Shown here: positions 53,416 to 62,887 of the stretch, one piece after another
Position numbering within the stretch: position 1 is the first letter of the stretch
Layout: every line of letters starts with the position of its first letter
Assembly (NCBI RefSeq): GCF_028283705.1
Contig: NZ_JAPWKD010000008.1
Location: 62,001 to 126,000 of the forward strand
Direction of reading: 5' to 3'
DNA: 64,000 nt
Origin: Pantoea sp.
GTDB taxonomy: Bacteria > Pseudomonadota > Gammaproteobacteria > Enterobacterales > Enterobacteriaceae
The notes under the pieces: generated by a model
Database searches by the model: none
What the model was told of the DNA's origin: nothing
The model's input: the letters and a program-made list of their open reading frames with translations, nothing else
Translations under genes and position numbers: made by a program

Positions 53416-54084
53416 ATGGCACTGTTTAAACCGAAATACATCACCTTTGATTGCTACGGCACCCTGATCAACTTCGATATGGCAGGAGCGGCGGAACGCT
53501 GCTTCAACGATCGCGTGGCACCGGAAGCGATGCGGGCGTTCACCACCGATTTCGCCCGCTACCGTATGGATGAAGTGCTGGGCGCATGGAAACCCTATTA
53601 CGACGTGGTGAGTCACGCGCTGCAACGCGCCTGTAACAAGTGGGGCGTGCAGTGGGACAAGGCCGACAGCGACTTTATCTACACCGACTGCGCCACCTGG
53701 GGTCCGCATGCGGATGTGCCTGCTGGCCTGGCGAAAGTGGCGCAAGAATTCCCGCTGGTGCTGCTCTCCAACTCGATGAAAGACCTGCTGCCACATCATA
53801 TTCCGCGTCTCGGTGCGCCGATCCACATGGCGATCACCGCAGAAGAGGTCGGCGCATACAAGCCGCAGATGAAAGGCTTTGAATACATGCTGGAAAAACT
53901 TGACTGCCGCCCGGACGAAATTCTGCATGTTTCCTCCAGTCTGCGTTATGACCTGATGACCTGCCATGACATGGGGATCACCAACAAGGTGTGGGTCAAT
54001 CGTGGTCACGATCCTGCCAACCCGGCTTACGGCTACACCGAGATCAAAGATATCGGCGGTCTGCCCGCTGTGGTCGGACTCTAA
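53416..54084 (+). CDS. HAD-family hydrolase (haloacid dehalogenase type II-like)
   Basis: A 222-residue HAD protein: nucleophile Asp in ITFDCYGTLINFD, LLSNSM as the second motif, YKPQMKGFEYML with the Lys, and HVSSSLRYDL as the last motif. This layout is that of L-2-haloacid dehalogenases, but such proteins in amine catabolic operons often act on other small acids or phosphates. GAGG lies ahead of the start. In operon between the aldehyde dehydrogenase and the first DAO enzyme. Confidence 0.8.
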   Translation: MALFKPKYITFDCYGTLINFDMAGAAERCFNDRVAPEAMRAFTTDFARYRMDEVLGAWKPYYDVVSHALQRACNKWGVQWDKADSDFIYTDCATWGPHADVPAGLAKVAQEFPLVLLSNSMKDLLPHHIPRLGAPIHMAITAEEVGAYKPQMKGFEYMLEKLDCRPDEILHVSSSLRYDLMTCHDMGITNKVWVNRGHDPANPAYGYTEIKDIGGLPAVVGL

Positions 54085-54101
54085 GCCCGGAGGGCAGCGC
54101 A

Positions 54102-55379
54102 ATGAAACTCGAATCTTTCTGGCAGGCCACCGCCCCGCAATTTACCGGCGCAGCCACGGGTGCGCTGCCCGCCACGGCCAGCGTGGTGGTTATTGGCGGT
54201 GGTTTTACCGGCGTCTCGGCAGCGCTCAACCTGGCACGGAGCGGCATCGATGTGGTGCTGCTGGAAAGTGGCGACATCATGAGCCAGGCCTCGGCGCGCA
54301 ACGGCGGCCACTGCAATACCGGTGTCTCACAAAACTTTGCCGCACTGGTTGCCAGCCAGGGGCTGGAACAGGCCAGCCGCTTCTATCGTGCTTTCGATGG
54401 GGCAGTGAGCTATGTCGAGCAGCTGGTGCATGACGAGCAGATCGATTGCGACTTCCGCCTGTGCGGCAAACTGAAACTCGCCAGCAAGGCCACGCACTTC
54501 CCCGGCTTGCGCAGCGCCTGGCAACTGATGCGCGATACCGTGGACCCGGAGATCGAGCTGATTAGCAAAGATGACATACGGCGTGAAGTGGGTAGCGATG
54601 CCTTTCACGGTGGCCTGCTGCAAAAGCGTGGCGGTCAGATGCATATGGGGAAATTTGGTGTCGGACTGGCAGAAGCGGCTGCTCGCAGCGGGGCGAAGAT
54701 TTTCCCGCATCACGCGGTTACCGGGCTAACCCGTCTGAACGGCTATCGCCACCGTATCACCACCACGCAGGGCGAAATCGTGGCCGACAAGGTGTTGATG
54801 GCCACCGGTGTTTCAAACGAAGGGCCATTTCCGTGGTTCCAGCGCCGCATCGTGCCGGTGGGCAGTTTTATTGTGGTGACAGAACCGCTGGGCGATGAGT
54901 TGCTGCGCCAGATCCTGCCGCAGGATCGTACCTACGTCACCTCGCTGAATATCGGTAACTACTTCCGTACCACTGCCGACCGTCGTCTGGTGTTTGGCGG
55001 CCGCGCCCGCTTTGCCGTCAGCAATCCGACGTCAGACTCGCGCAGCGGCGAGGTGTTACGGGCGGCGATGACCGCGCTGTTCCCGCAGCTGGGCAAGGCC
55101 GGCATTGATTACTGCTGGGGCGGCATGGTCGATATGACCGCCGACCGGCTGCCGCGTGCCGGTGAGCACGACGGCGTGTTCTATTCCCTCGGCTACAGCG
55201 GGCATGGCACCCAGATGTCAACCTGGATGGGGCGGGTGATGGCCGATGTGCTGGCCGAAAAACGCAATGATAACCCGTGGCAGCGAGAGGCCTGGCCTGC
55301 GTTGCCCGGTTACCACGGCAAACCGTGGTTTTTGCCTCTCGCGGGCTTGTATTACAAAGCTAAGGACCGGCTCTCCTGA
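54102..55379 (+). CDS. FAD-dependent amine oxidoreductase, DAO family (PuuB-like), first
   Basis: A 425-residue flavoprotein starting at ATG 54102 (GGAGGG ahead). FAD-binding VVVIGGGFTGVSAALNLA (about residues 27-44) and the DAO-type ARNGGHCNTG; the C-terminal GHGTQMSTWMGR closes the FAD site. Most similar in style to gamma-glutamylputrescine oxidase PuuB and related amine/N-methyl amino acid oxidases. Expected to deaminate a primary or secondary amine to an aldehyde for 51915-53384. A longer frame begins at 53991 inside the HAD gene and is not supported. Confidence 0.85.
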   Translation: MKLESFWQATAPQFTGAATGALPATASVVVIGGGFTGVSAALNLARSGIDVVLLESGDIMSQASARNGGHCNTGVSQNFAALVASQGLEQASRFYRAFDGAVSYVEQLVHDEQIDCDFRLCGKLKLASKATHFPGLRSAWQLMRDTVDPEIELISKDDIRREVGSDAFHGGLLQKRGGQMHMGKFGVGLAEAAARSGAKIFPHHAVTGLTRLNGYRHRITTTQGEIVADKVLMATGVSNEGPFPWFQRRIVPVGSFIVVTEPLGDELLRQILPQDRTYVTSLNIGNYFRTTADRRLVFGGRARFAVSNPTSDSRSGEVLRAAMTALFPQLGKAGIDYCWGGMVDMTADRLPRAGEHDGVFYSLGYSGHGTQMSTWMGRVMADVLAEKRNDNPWQREAWPALPGYHGKPWFLPLAGLYYKAKDRLS

Positions 55380-55395
55380 TCATCTCCTGCGCCTG

Positions 55396-55458
55396 TTCGC
55401 GCGATAAATCGCGCAGCTACGGCGGGGTGCGGTCTGTAGCGGCGCAATTTATTGCGCA
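55396..55458. repeat. REP-like palindrome pair
   Basis: Two copies of a GTAGC(G/T)GCGC(G/A)ATTTAT(C/T)GCGC unit in opposite orientation, 55397-55419 and 55435-55457, can fold into a large hairpin. They lie between the first DAO gene and the transporter genes, where a repeat often trims or stabilises the operon transcript. A single copy is at about 48637. Confidence 0.8.
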
Positions 55459-55527
55459 AAACGGCAAGGCGCAGGGTGTCAGTAACGATTATCAAAGCAA
55501 ACAACATTTCATATTGAGGGTGTGCAG

Positions 55528-57132
55528 ATGAGTAAATTTAAGAAAGAATCTGACGCTGTGAATCCGGCTCTGACGCGTGCATTGACCGAAGGGTCACTGT
55601 CCCGTCGCAGCCTGATGAAGTTGTTGTCCGCCGGTGCGGTGATGAGCACCGGCCTGATCGGTTTTCCGGAAATGGGTTTTGCGGCGGAAACGCCGATCAA
55701 AGGCGGTAAGCTGCGCGCGGCGATGGCCAACGCCTCAGCCACCGATACGCTCGATCCCGCCAAAGGCAACAACAGCGGCGACTACACCCGTCAGTTTATG
55801 GTCTACAGCGGTCTGACTGAACTGGACAAAAACCTGCAAATTCAGCCGGGGCTGGCGGAATCGGTGGCATCCAGTGATGGCATTACCTGGCAAATCAAAC
55901 TGCGCAAGGGCGTGACCTTCCACGATGGCAAACCGCTCACCGCCAAAGATGTGATTTATTCCCTGAGCCGCCACAAAGATCCAGCGGTCGCTTCCAACGC
56001 CTTCAAATTGGCCGATCAATTTAAAACCTTCACCGCCGTCAATGATAACGAAGTGCAGCTGGTGCTGAGCCAGGCTAACTTTGACGTTCCTTATATGCTG
56101 GCGGCGGCACCGTTCCTGATCGTGCAGGATGGTACCAAAGATTTCAGCAAAGGCATCGGCACCGGGCCGTTCAAACTGAAAGAATTCAGCCCCGGCGTGC
56201 GTACCGTGGGCGTGAAGAATCCCAACTACTTCAAACCCGATTTACCACATCTCGACGAGGTGGAACTGCTGGGCGTGACCGACCAGGCCGCGCGCGTCAA
56301 TGCGCTGATGTCGGGTGACCTGCATATCATCTCCACCCTCAGCGCTGCCGATTGCAAACGTATCAAAGCCACCAGTGATTTCGGCGTGCTGGAGAGTAAA
56401 TCCGGCATGTACACCAACCTGATCGTGCGCACCGACATGAAGCCCGGCAGCAACGAAGATTTCGTGCTGGGGATGAAGTATCTGCAACCGCGCGAAATGC
56501 TGGTGAAAACCGTGTTGCAGGGATATGGCGACGTGAGTAATGACACGCCTGTACCGCCCTGGCATCCGCTGTACAACGCGGACCTGAAGCCGCGTCCGAT
56601 GGATGTGGAAAAAGCCAAATTCCACTTCAAAAAAGCCGGCATGGTCGGGGCCAACGTGGAAATCATCACCACACCGAACATCGAAGGGGCTGTGGAGGGG
56701 GGCCAGCTGATTCAGCAGGTGGCGCGCAATACCGGGGTGAATTTCAAGGTGCGTCGCGTGCCGTATGACGGCTACTGGTCAACGCACTGGACCAAAGATC
56801 CGGTCGGCTACGGCTCCATCAACCCGCGTCCGACACTGGATATGCTGTTCTCTCAATTCTATCTCTCCACCGCGTCGAACAATGAATCCGGCTGGAAAAA
56901 TGATCAGTTTGACCAGCTGGTGGTGGCGGCAAGGGGTGAGCGCGATCAGGCGAAACGCAAGCAGATGTACGGCGATATGCAGACGCTGATTTACGACCAC
57001 TGCGGCACCATCATCCCCACCTTCATCAGCTCCACCGATGGTTACAACAAGAAGGTGAAAGGGGTGGAGGCGTGGCCATCAGGCATGATGATGGGTTATC
57101 GCTTCCATGAGTTTGCCTGGCTCTCTGCCTGA
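55528..57132 (+). CDS. peptide/amine ABC transporter binding protein (SBP family 5) with Tat-like signal
   Basis: A 534-residue DppA/OppA-type solute-binding protein (ATG 55528). The N-terminus has a twin-arginine motif, SRRSLMKLLSAGAV, before the hydrophobic stretch and an AA-type cleavage (FAAETP near 55), so export is probably by Tat rather than Sec, common for such proteins in Pantoea but still notable. Domain elements: LDPAKGNNSGDYTRQ, TFHDGKPLTAKDVIYSL, GTGPFKL. Ligand unknown; dipeptides, polyamine conjugates or opine-type compounds are possible. Confidence 0.87.
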   Translation: MSKFKKESDAVNPALTRALTEGSLSRRSLMKLLSAGAVMSTGLIGFPEMGFAAETPIKGGKLRAAMANASATDTLDPAKGNNSGDYTRQFMVYSGLTELDKNLQIQPGLAESVASSDGITWQIKLRKGVTFHDGKPLTAKDVIYSLSRHKDPAVASNAFKLADQFKTFTAVNDNEVQLVLSQANFDVPYMLAAAPFLIVQDGTKDFSKGIGTGPFKLKEFSPGVRTVGVKNPNYFKPDLPHLDEVELLGVTDQAARVNALMSGDLHIISTLSAADCKRIKATSDFGVLESKSGMYTNLIVRTDMKPGSNEDFVLGMKYLQPREMLVKTVLQGYGDVSNDTPVPPWHPLYNADLKPRPMDVEKAKFHFKKAGMVGANVEIITTPNIEGAVEGGQLIQQVARNTGVNFKVRRVPYDGYWSTHWTKDPVGYGSINPRPTLDMLFSQFYLSTASNNESGWKNDQFDQLVVAARGERDQAKRKQMYGDMQTLIYDHCGTIIPTFISSTDGYNKKVKGVEAWPSGMMMGYRFHEFAWLSA

Positions 57133-57158
57133 TCACTAACCCTGAGAGGAGTACGCCG

Positions 57159-58112
57159 ATGAACCGATACATGATGTTCCTGATTGCCCGGCGCGCAGGC
57201 GCGGGCGTCCTGACTTTACTTATCGTCTCGGCGGTGGTGTTTTTTATCACCAGCCTGCTGCCCGGTGATGCGGCGCAGATGATTCTGGGGCAAAACGCCA
57301 CACCGGAAACGGTGGCGGCGTTACGCCAGCAGCTCGGGCTGGATCAGCCGCTGCTGGTGCGTTATTTCAGCTGGCTGGGTGGCATGCTGCATGGCGACTT
57401 TGGCATCTCGTTCGCCAGCCATTTACCGGTGGCGCAGCTGGTGGCGCAACGCATTCCGGCCACTTTCGAACTGGCGGCGATCACCACGCTGATCTGCGTA
57501 CCGCTGGCACTGGTGATCGGCATTGCGGCGGCGATGAACCGGGGTTCAATGATTGACCGATTCCTTGTGGTCAGCACCATGGCGACGGTGGCGGTACCGG
57601 AATTTCTGGTGGCAACGGTGGCGGTGCTGATTTTCGCGGTGAAACTGCATTGGGTATCGGCAATGTCATTCGGCAGCCCGGATATGAGCCTGCTCAGTTA
57701 CCTGAAATCCTATGCGTTGCCGGTGCTGACGCTATGCTGCGTGCTGGTGGCGCAAATGGCGCGCATGACGCGTGCTGCCATTATCAATCAGCTCGACAGC
57801 CCCTATCTGGAAATGGCGCGTTTAAAAGGCGTCTCGCCGCTGCGCGCAGTTTTGCGTCATGCGTTGCCTAATGCCGTCGGGCCGATTGCTAACTCCATCT
57901 CGCTCAGCCTGTCGTATCTGTTTGGTGGCGTGATCATCATCGAAACCATCTTCAGCTACCCGGGTCTCGCCAGTGCGCTGGTGGATGCGGTCAGCAACCG
58001 CGATCTACCGGTGGTGCAATTTTGCGTCATGCTGTTTGCCGCCTGCTACCTGCTGTTGTTGCTGGCAGCCGACATCCTCACCATCGCCTTTAACCCGAAA
58101 TGGAGGAGCTGA
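57159..58112 (+). CDS. ABC transporter permease, DppB-like
   Basis: A 317-residue inner-membrane permease with six hydrophobic helices, N-terminal RAGAGVLTLLIVSAVVFF and the EAA-type loop ...LKGVSPLRAVLRHALPNA. Belongs to the dipeptide/nickel/oligopeptide permease family. Its stop shares a base with the start of the next gene (TGATG at 58110). Confidence 0.9.
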   Translation: MNRYMMFLIARRAGAGVLTLLIVSAVVFFITSLLPGDAAQMILGQNATPETVAALRQQLGLDQPLLVRYFSWLGGMLHGDFGISFASHLPVAQLVAQRIPATFELAAITTLICVPLALVIGIAAAMNRGSMIDRFLVVSTMATVAVPEFLVATVAVLIFAVKLHWVSAMSFGSPDMSLLSYLKSYALPVLTLCCVLVAQMARMTRAAIINQLDSPYLEMARLKGVSPLRAVLRHALPNAVGPIANSISLSLSYLFGGVIIIETIFSYPGLASALVDAVSNRDLPVVQFCVMLFAACYLLLLLAADILTIAFNPKWRS

Positions 58113-58963
58113 TGAATAGCTTGCTACTTCCCTGGCGCTTTTTTCAGTCGCTATCGATCTCCGGTCGTTTTGGCCTGCTGATCTCGCTGTTCTGGGTGTT
58201 TATGGCATTGTTCGGTACGCAGCTGGCTCCGCACAGCGTCGAAGATATTGGCGGCGGCCCGATGCTGGGCGGCTTTACCGCAGATAACTGGCTGGGTACG
58301 GATTATCTTGGCCGTGACATCCTCAGCCGCATTCTGTATGGCGCGAAGTTCTCCATTGGTCTGGCGCTGAGCGCGGCGATCGGGGCCAGCCTGATTGGTA
58401 CGCTGCTGGCATTGCTGGCGGCCGTCACCGGGCGCTGGCTGGAGGAACTGCTGGGACGCGTCAATGATGCGCTGCTGGTGCTGCCCGGCAAAGTGCTGTC
58501 GCTGATGATTGTGGCGGTGTTCGGTTCTTCCCTGCCGATGCTGATTCTCACCGCAATCTTCACCTACTGGCCGGGTGCCTTTCGTATCGCGTTTGCCATG
58601 GCGAGCAGCCTGCGCAATATGGACTACGTACGCGCTTCGAAGCTGCGCGGTGAAAGCCGCTGGTACATCGCCATTCATGACATCCTGCCGAATATGGTGC
58701 ACCCGATGCTGACCGATTTTGGTCTGCGTTTTGTCTACATCGTGTTGCTGCTCAGCGGCCTGAGTTTCCTTGGTCTCGGCGTACAACCGCCGTATGCCGA
58801 CTGGGGCACGCTGGTACGTGAAAACATCCAGGGCCTGTTTGATGGTTCACCTGCGGTGCTGATGCCTGCGGTGGCGATAGCCAGCCTGACCATTGGTGCC
58901 AACCTGTTTATCGACAGCTTGCAGGCGATGCGTCCGCTTAGTTTTGCGAAGGAGGGAGCATGA
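58112..58963 (+). CDS. ABC transporter permease, DppC-like
   Basis: A 283-residue permease. ATG 58112, with GGAGGAG immediately upstream, is preferred to the in-frame ATG at 58100. It has the DppC-type periplasmic NWLGTDYLGRDILSRILYG and the EAA loop ASKLRGESRWYIAIHDILPN. Overlaps the ATPase gene by 4 bases (ATGA). Confidence 0.9.
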   Translation: MNSLLLPWRFFQSLSISGRFGLLISLFWVFMALFGTQLAPHSVEDIGGGPMLGGFTADNWLGTDYLGRDILSRILYGAKFSIGLALSAAIGASLIGTLLALLAAVTGRWLEELLGRVNDALLVLPGKVLSLMIVAVFGSSLPMLILTAIFTYWPGAFRIAFAMASSLRNMDYVRASKLRGESRWYIAIHDILPNMVHPMLTDFGLRFVYIVLLLSGLSFLGLGVQPPYADWGTLVRENIQGLFDGSPAVLMPAVAIASLTIGANLFIDSLQAMRPLSFAKEGA

Positions 58964-60624
58964 ACGTGACACCGCACACCGCGATGCCGGTGATCGCCGT
59001 CGAGAATCTGCGCGTCACTGCGCAGACCGACAAAGGCGAAGAGATCTCACTGGTTTCCGACATTCGTTTTACCGTGCAGAAGGGAGAAGTGCTGGCGCTG
59101 ATTGGTGAATCCGGCTCCGGCAAAACCACCATCGCCATGGCACTGATGGGCTATGCGCGTCATGGCTGTCGTATCGCGGATGGCATGATCCATGTGGCTG
59201 GCACTGATGTCCGCAGCCTGTCGCCTGCCCAGCTGCGCGAGTTTCGTGGTAACAAGGTCGCCTATATCGCGCAGAGCGCGGCGGCGTCGTTTAACCCCGG
59301 TATGCGTATCCTCGATCAGGTGATCGAGCCGGTGGTGATCCACGGCAGCATGAAACGCAAAGCGGCGAAAGAGAAGGCTATCGCACTGTTTCGTGAACTG
59401 GCGTTGCCCAATCCGGACACCATCGGTGATCGCTTTCCGCATCAGGTATCCGGCGGCCAGTTACAGCGTTTAATGACGGCAATGGCGCTGATTGGCGATC
59501 CGGATGTGGTGATTCTGGATGAACCCACCACCGCGCTGGATGTGACCACCCAGGTGGAGGTACTGAAGGCGTTTCGCCGCGTGGTGGCGCAGCGCGGCGT
59601 CACGGCAATCTACGTCAGCCACGATTTGGCGGTGGTGGCGCAAATGGCCGACCGCATTCTGGTGCTGCTGCGCGGCCAGATAGCGGAATACGGCACGACC
59701 GAACGCCTGATCGGCGACCCGCAGGCGGAATATACCCAGTTGCTGATGGATGCCGCACGTCAGACCGAGCGGCCCAGCAGCTGGAGTTGTGCCACGGCAG
59801 AGATGCAGCCTTTGCTGGAAGTGCGCGATCTCTGTGCCGGCTATGGTCCACGCGGCAGCGATGGTCAGCCCAAAATCCGCATCCTCGAAGACATCAATCT
59901 GAAACTGTGGAAAGGCCAGGCGATCGGCATTATTGGCGAATCTGGATCCGGTAAAACCACGCTGGCGCACGCCATAGCCGGGCTGAATGCGCCGAGCCAG
60001 GGACATCTGTTATTCAACGGTCATTACATCAACGGTGACATGCACAAGCGGCCCGATAACGAGTTGCGCCGTATCCAGTATGTCTTTCAGATGGCGGACA
60101 CCGCGCTGAATCCGGCGCACAGCGTTGAACGCATCCTGTCACGGCCGCTGGCCTTATTTCACGGCCTGAGTGGGGCGGCACGCGAACAGCGGCTGCATCA
60201 GTTGCTCGACCTGGTCAAACTGCCGCGCAGCGTGTTATGGCGGCGTCCGTGGGCGCTCTCCGGTGGGCAAAAACAGCGCGTTAACCTTGCACGGGCGCTG
60301 GCCGCCGAGCCGGATCTGATCCTGTGTGATGAAGTCACCTCGGCGCTCGACACCGTAGTGGCGGCGGCGGTGCTGGATCTGATCAGCGAACTGCGGCGTG
60401 AGCTGGGGCTGTCTGTGCTGTTTATCAGCCACGACATGCACGCGGTGCGCGCCGTTTGCGACGATATCGTGGTGATGAAAAGCGGCCGCATTGTCACCCA
60501 GATCGCCCGAGCGGATTACGATAAACCCACCAGTGAGTTGTATTTCGAACGCCTGAAACGTGCCGTGCCGGAGCTGCGTCAGGGCTGGCTCGACGAGCAT
60601 GAAGAAGTGTTGAAGGCGGAATAG
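58960..60624 (+). CDS. fused ABC transporter ATPase, DppD-DppF type
   Basis: A 554-residue protein with two complete ATPase modules in one chain: GESGSGKTTIAMAL (about 48), signature VSGGQLQRLMTAMAL and ILDEPTTALDVT; then GESGSGKTTLAHAI (about 325), LSGGQKQRVNLARAL and ILCDEVTSALDT. In most enterobacterial dipeptide systems these are separate genes; the fusion is a known alternative. Provides energy for the two permeases upstream. Confidence 0.92.
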   Translation: MNVTPHTAMPVIAVENLRVTAQTDKGEEISLVSDIRFTVQKGEVLALIGESGSGKTTIAMALMGYARHGCRIADGMIHVAGTDVRSLSPAQLREFRGNKVAYIAQSAAASFNPGMRILDQVIEPVVIHGSMKRKAAKEKAIALFRELALPNPDTIGDRFPHQVSGGQLQRLMTAMALIGDPDVVILDEPTTALDVTTQVEVLKAFRRVVAQRGVTAIYVSHDLAVVAQMADRILVLLRGQIAEYGTTERLIGDPQAEYTQLLMDAARQTERPSSWSCATAEMQPLLEVRDLCAGYGPRGSDGQPKIRILEDINLKLWKGQAIGIIGESGSGKTTLAHAIAGLNAPSQGHLLFNGHYINGDMHKRPDNELRRIQYVFQMADTALNPAHSVERILSRPLALFHGLSGAAREQRLHQLLDLVKLPRSVLWRRPWALSGGQKQRVNLARALAAEPDLILCDEVTSALDTVVAAAVLDLISELRRELGLSVLFISHDMHAVRAVCDDIVVMKSGRIVTQIARADYDKPTSELYFERLKRAVPELRQGWLDEHEEVLKAE

Positions 60625-60696
60625 TGTGTCGCCATTCCCAGGTCGGCATTCATGCCGACCAACGTCAAAACAACAGAATATCGAGGTAGCAACGTT

Positions 60697-62028
60697 ATGC
60701 CTGCGCCGATTCGTTATGTACAGGACAGTGCTGATTTCCCTGAGTCCGCCGATGTGGTGGTGATAGGTGGCGGTATCGCCGGCTCTGCCGCCACCTGGGA
60801 GCTGGCCCAGCAGGGGTTAAAAGTGGTGTTGGTGGAAAAAGGGCTGGTGGGCGCGGAACAGTCGAGCCGTAACTGGGGCTGGTGTCGCCAGCAGAACCGC
60901 GACGAGCGCGAACTGCCACTGATTATCTATGCGCTCCAGCGCTGGGGTGAACTCAATGCGGCCACCGGCGAAGAACTGGGCTTCCGCCGCAGCGGCCTGG
61001 TGTATGCGACGCGTAACGAAGAAGACATCGCGGCCTGGGAAAAATGGGGACGGATGGCCAAAAACTACGGGGTACGCAGCGACATGCTCAACGCGGAGCA
61101 GGCCAAAGCGATGACGCCTGGCAGCACCACCCCCTGGCTCGGAGGGGTGTCCTCACCCACTGATGGCCATGCCGAGCCACGACTGGCTTCCGCTGGGCTG
61201 GTGATCGGTGCGCAGCGTCTTGGCGCGCGGGTGTTCCAGCAATGCGCGGTACGTGGCCTGGACATTGCGGCAGGCCGGGTCTGCGGCGTGTGGACCGAGC
61301 GTGGCCTGATCAAAACCAGCCGGGTGATTTGCGCCGCCGGGGCCTGGACATCGATGTTCTGCCGCCGACACGGCATCGATCTGCCACTTGGCAATGTGAT
61401 CGGCACTGCCTTCCGCACCCAGCCGATCGAGCAGGCGATTGCGATGCCGCTGTACACCCCCGGCTTTGCCTGCCGCCCGCAGATTGACGGCAGCTATACC
61501 GTCTCGGTGTCCGGTCGCGGTCGTCTTGAACCGGGTGCGCAGGGCATTCGCTACGCACGCCAGTTCTATCCGACCTTCAAAAGCCGCCGCAAAAACCTTA
61601 AATTCAATCCTGGCATCAGACCGTTCTTTTCTGGCCCGGAAGCGCTGGGCAGCTGGGAGTTTGATCGCCAGTCGCCGTTTGAACGGGTACGTATTCTCGA
61701 CCCGGCAGCGGATGCCAGCATAGTGGAAGAAGGGCTGGCGGCGATGCGCAAAGAGTATCCGGCGCTGGCCAATCTTAAGCTGGCGCAATCCTGGGGCGGC
61801 ATGATCGACAGCACCCCCGATGCCATTCCGGTGATCTCCACCGTGGCGAAACTACCGGGACTGGTGATCTCAGCCGGGTACAGCGCACACGGTTTTGGTA
61901 TTGGTCCGGGGGCCGGGCGGCTGGCCGCCGATCTGGCGACCGATGGCACGCCGGTGGTGGATCCGACCCCATATCGTTATTCCCGTCTGGTTGATGGCAG
62001 TGGCCTCGACGCACCAGGCATGATGTAA
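60697..62028 (+). CDS. FAD-dependent oxidoreductase, DAO family, second
   Basis: A 443-residue flavoprotein from ATG 60697 (GAGGT 9 bases ahead; the frame opens earlier at 60652). FAD-binding VVVIGGGIAGSAATWELAQQ, then SSRNWGWCRQQ, and the C-terminal GYSAHGFGIGPGAGRLAADL. The family includes amine, D-amino acid and N-methyl amino acid oxidases. It is a different subgroup from the first DAO enzyme, so two successive oxidations, or two alternative substrates, are likely. Confidence 0.85.
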   Translation: MPAPIRYVQDSADFPESADVVVIGGGIAGSAATWELAQQGLKVVLVEKGLVGAEQSSRNWGWCRQQNRDERELPLIIYALQRWGELNAATGEELGFRRSGLVYATRNEEDIAAWEKWGRMAKNYGVRSDMLNAEQAKAMTPGSTTPWLGGVSSPTDGHAEPRLASAGLVIGAQRLGARVFQQCAVRGLDIAAGRVCGVWTERGLIKTSRVICAAGAWTSMFCRRHGIDLPLGNVIGTAFRTQPIEQAIAMPLYTPGFACRPQIDGSYTVSVSGRGRLEPGAQGIRYARQFYPTFKSRRKNLKFNPGIRPFFSGPEALGSWEFDRQSPFERVRILDPAADASIVEEGLAAMRKEYPALANLKLAQSWGGMIDSTPDAIPVISTVAKLPGLVISAGYSAHGFGIGPGAGRLAADLATDGTPVVDPTPYRYSRLVDGSGLDAPGMM

Positions 62029-62038
62029 GGAGCACAAC

Positions 62039-62887
62039 ATGAGTATCACACTACGCGCGATGACGGCGGACGACATTGAACAGGGTTTTGCCATGACGCA
62101 ACACCTGAAGTGGCCGCACCGGCGCGAAGACTGGTTGCAGGCGCAACAACTGGGCGAAGGCGTGGTGGCCGAGGAGGACGGTGCTTACCTCGGCAGCGCC
62201 ATCGGCTGGCGCTGGGGGGAGCAGTCCGCCACCATCGGGCTGGTGATCGTCAATGACCAGTTCCAGGGGCGCGGTGTCGGCAAACAGCTGATGCTGGCGT
62301 TGCTGGAGAAATTTCCTGGCTGCAACGTACGCCTGCACGCGACGGAAATGGGCAAAGGGCTGTATGCGAAGCTCGGTTTCAACGTTACCGGCCATATCCA
62401 GCAGCACCAGACGCGTGCGCTGGCAGCGGTACCGCAGGTGGCTATCCCGACCGGGATGACGCTGCGTAACGCCAACCCGGCGGATGCGGATTTGCTGACC
62501 GAACTGGATCACCAGGCGCATGGCATGTGGCGTCCGCGTTTGCTCAACCAGCTGATTACCAATAGCCAGACGGTGATGTTGCAGGACGCGCAACAGCGTA
62601 TCCACGGTTTTGCCAGCCTGCGGCGTTTTGGTCATGGCTGGGCGATTGGCCCGGTGATTGCGCAAAGCCTTCCGGTGGCTCAGGCGCTGGTGGCCGCGCT
62701 GATGCAGGGGCTGGGCGGCGAATTTGTCCGCATCGATACCGATGGTGCACAGCCGCTGGCCGCCTGGCTGGTTACGCTGGGACTGGATCAGGTCGATGCT
62801 CCTACCACCATGATACGGGGAACGCCGTGGTCACCGCAGGTCGGTGAGATGCAGGCGTTCGGGTTGATGACCCAGGCGATGGCCTGA
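62039..62887 (+). CDS. double-domain GNAT acetyltransferase
   Basis: A 282-residue protein with two GNAT domains: the first (about 1-140) has the acetyl-CoA loop QFQGRGVGKQLMLALLE; the second (about 145-280) is more divergent and lacks a clear loop. Twin-GNAT proteins in amine or opine operons may modify the substrate or detoxify it. AAGGAG precedes the ATG. Its stop overlaps the start of the last gene. Confidence 0.8.
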   Translation: MSITLRAMTADDIEQGFAMTQHLKWPHRREDWLQAQQLGEGVVAEEDGAYLGSAIGWRWGEQSATIGLVIVNDQFQGRGVGKQLMLALLEKFPGCNVRLHATEMGKGLYAKLGFNVTGHIQQHQTRALAAVPQVAIPTGMTLRNANPADADLLTELDHQAHGMWRPRLLNQLITNSQTVMLQDAQQRIHGFASLRRFGHGWAIGPVIAQSLPVAQALVAALMQGLGGEFVRIDTDGAQPLAAWLVTLGLDQVDAPTTMIRGTPWSPQVGEMQAFGLMTQAMA

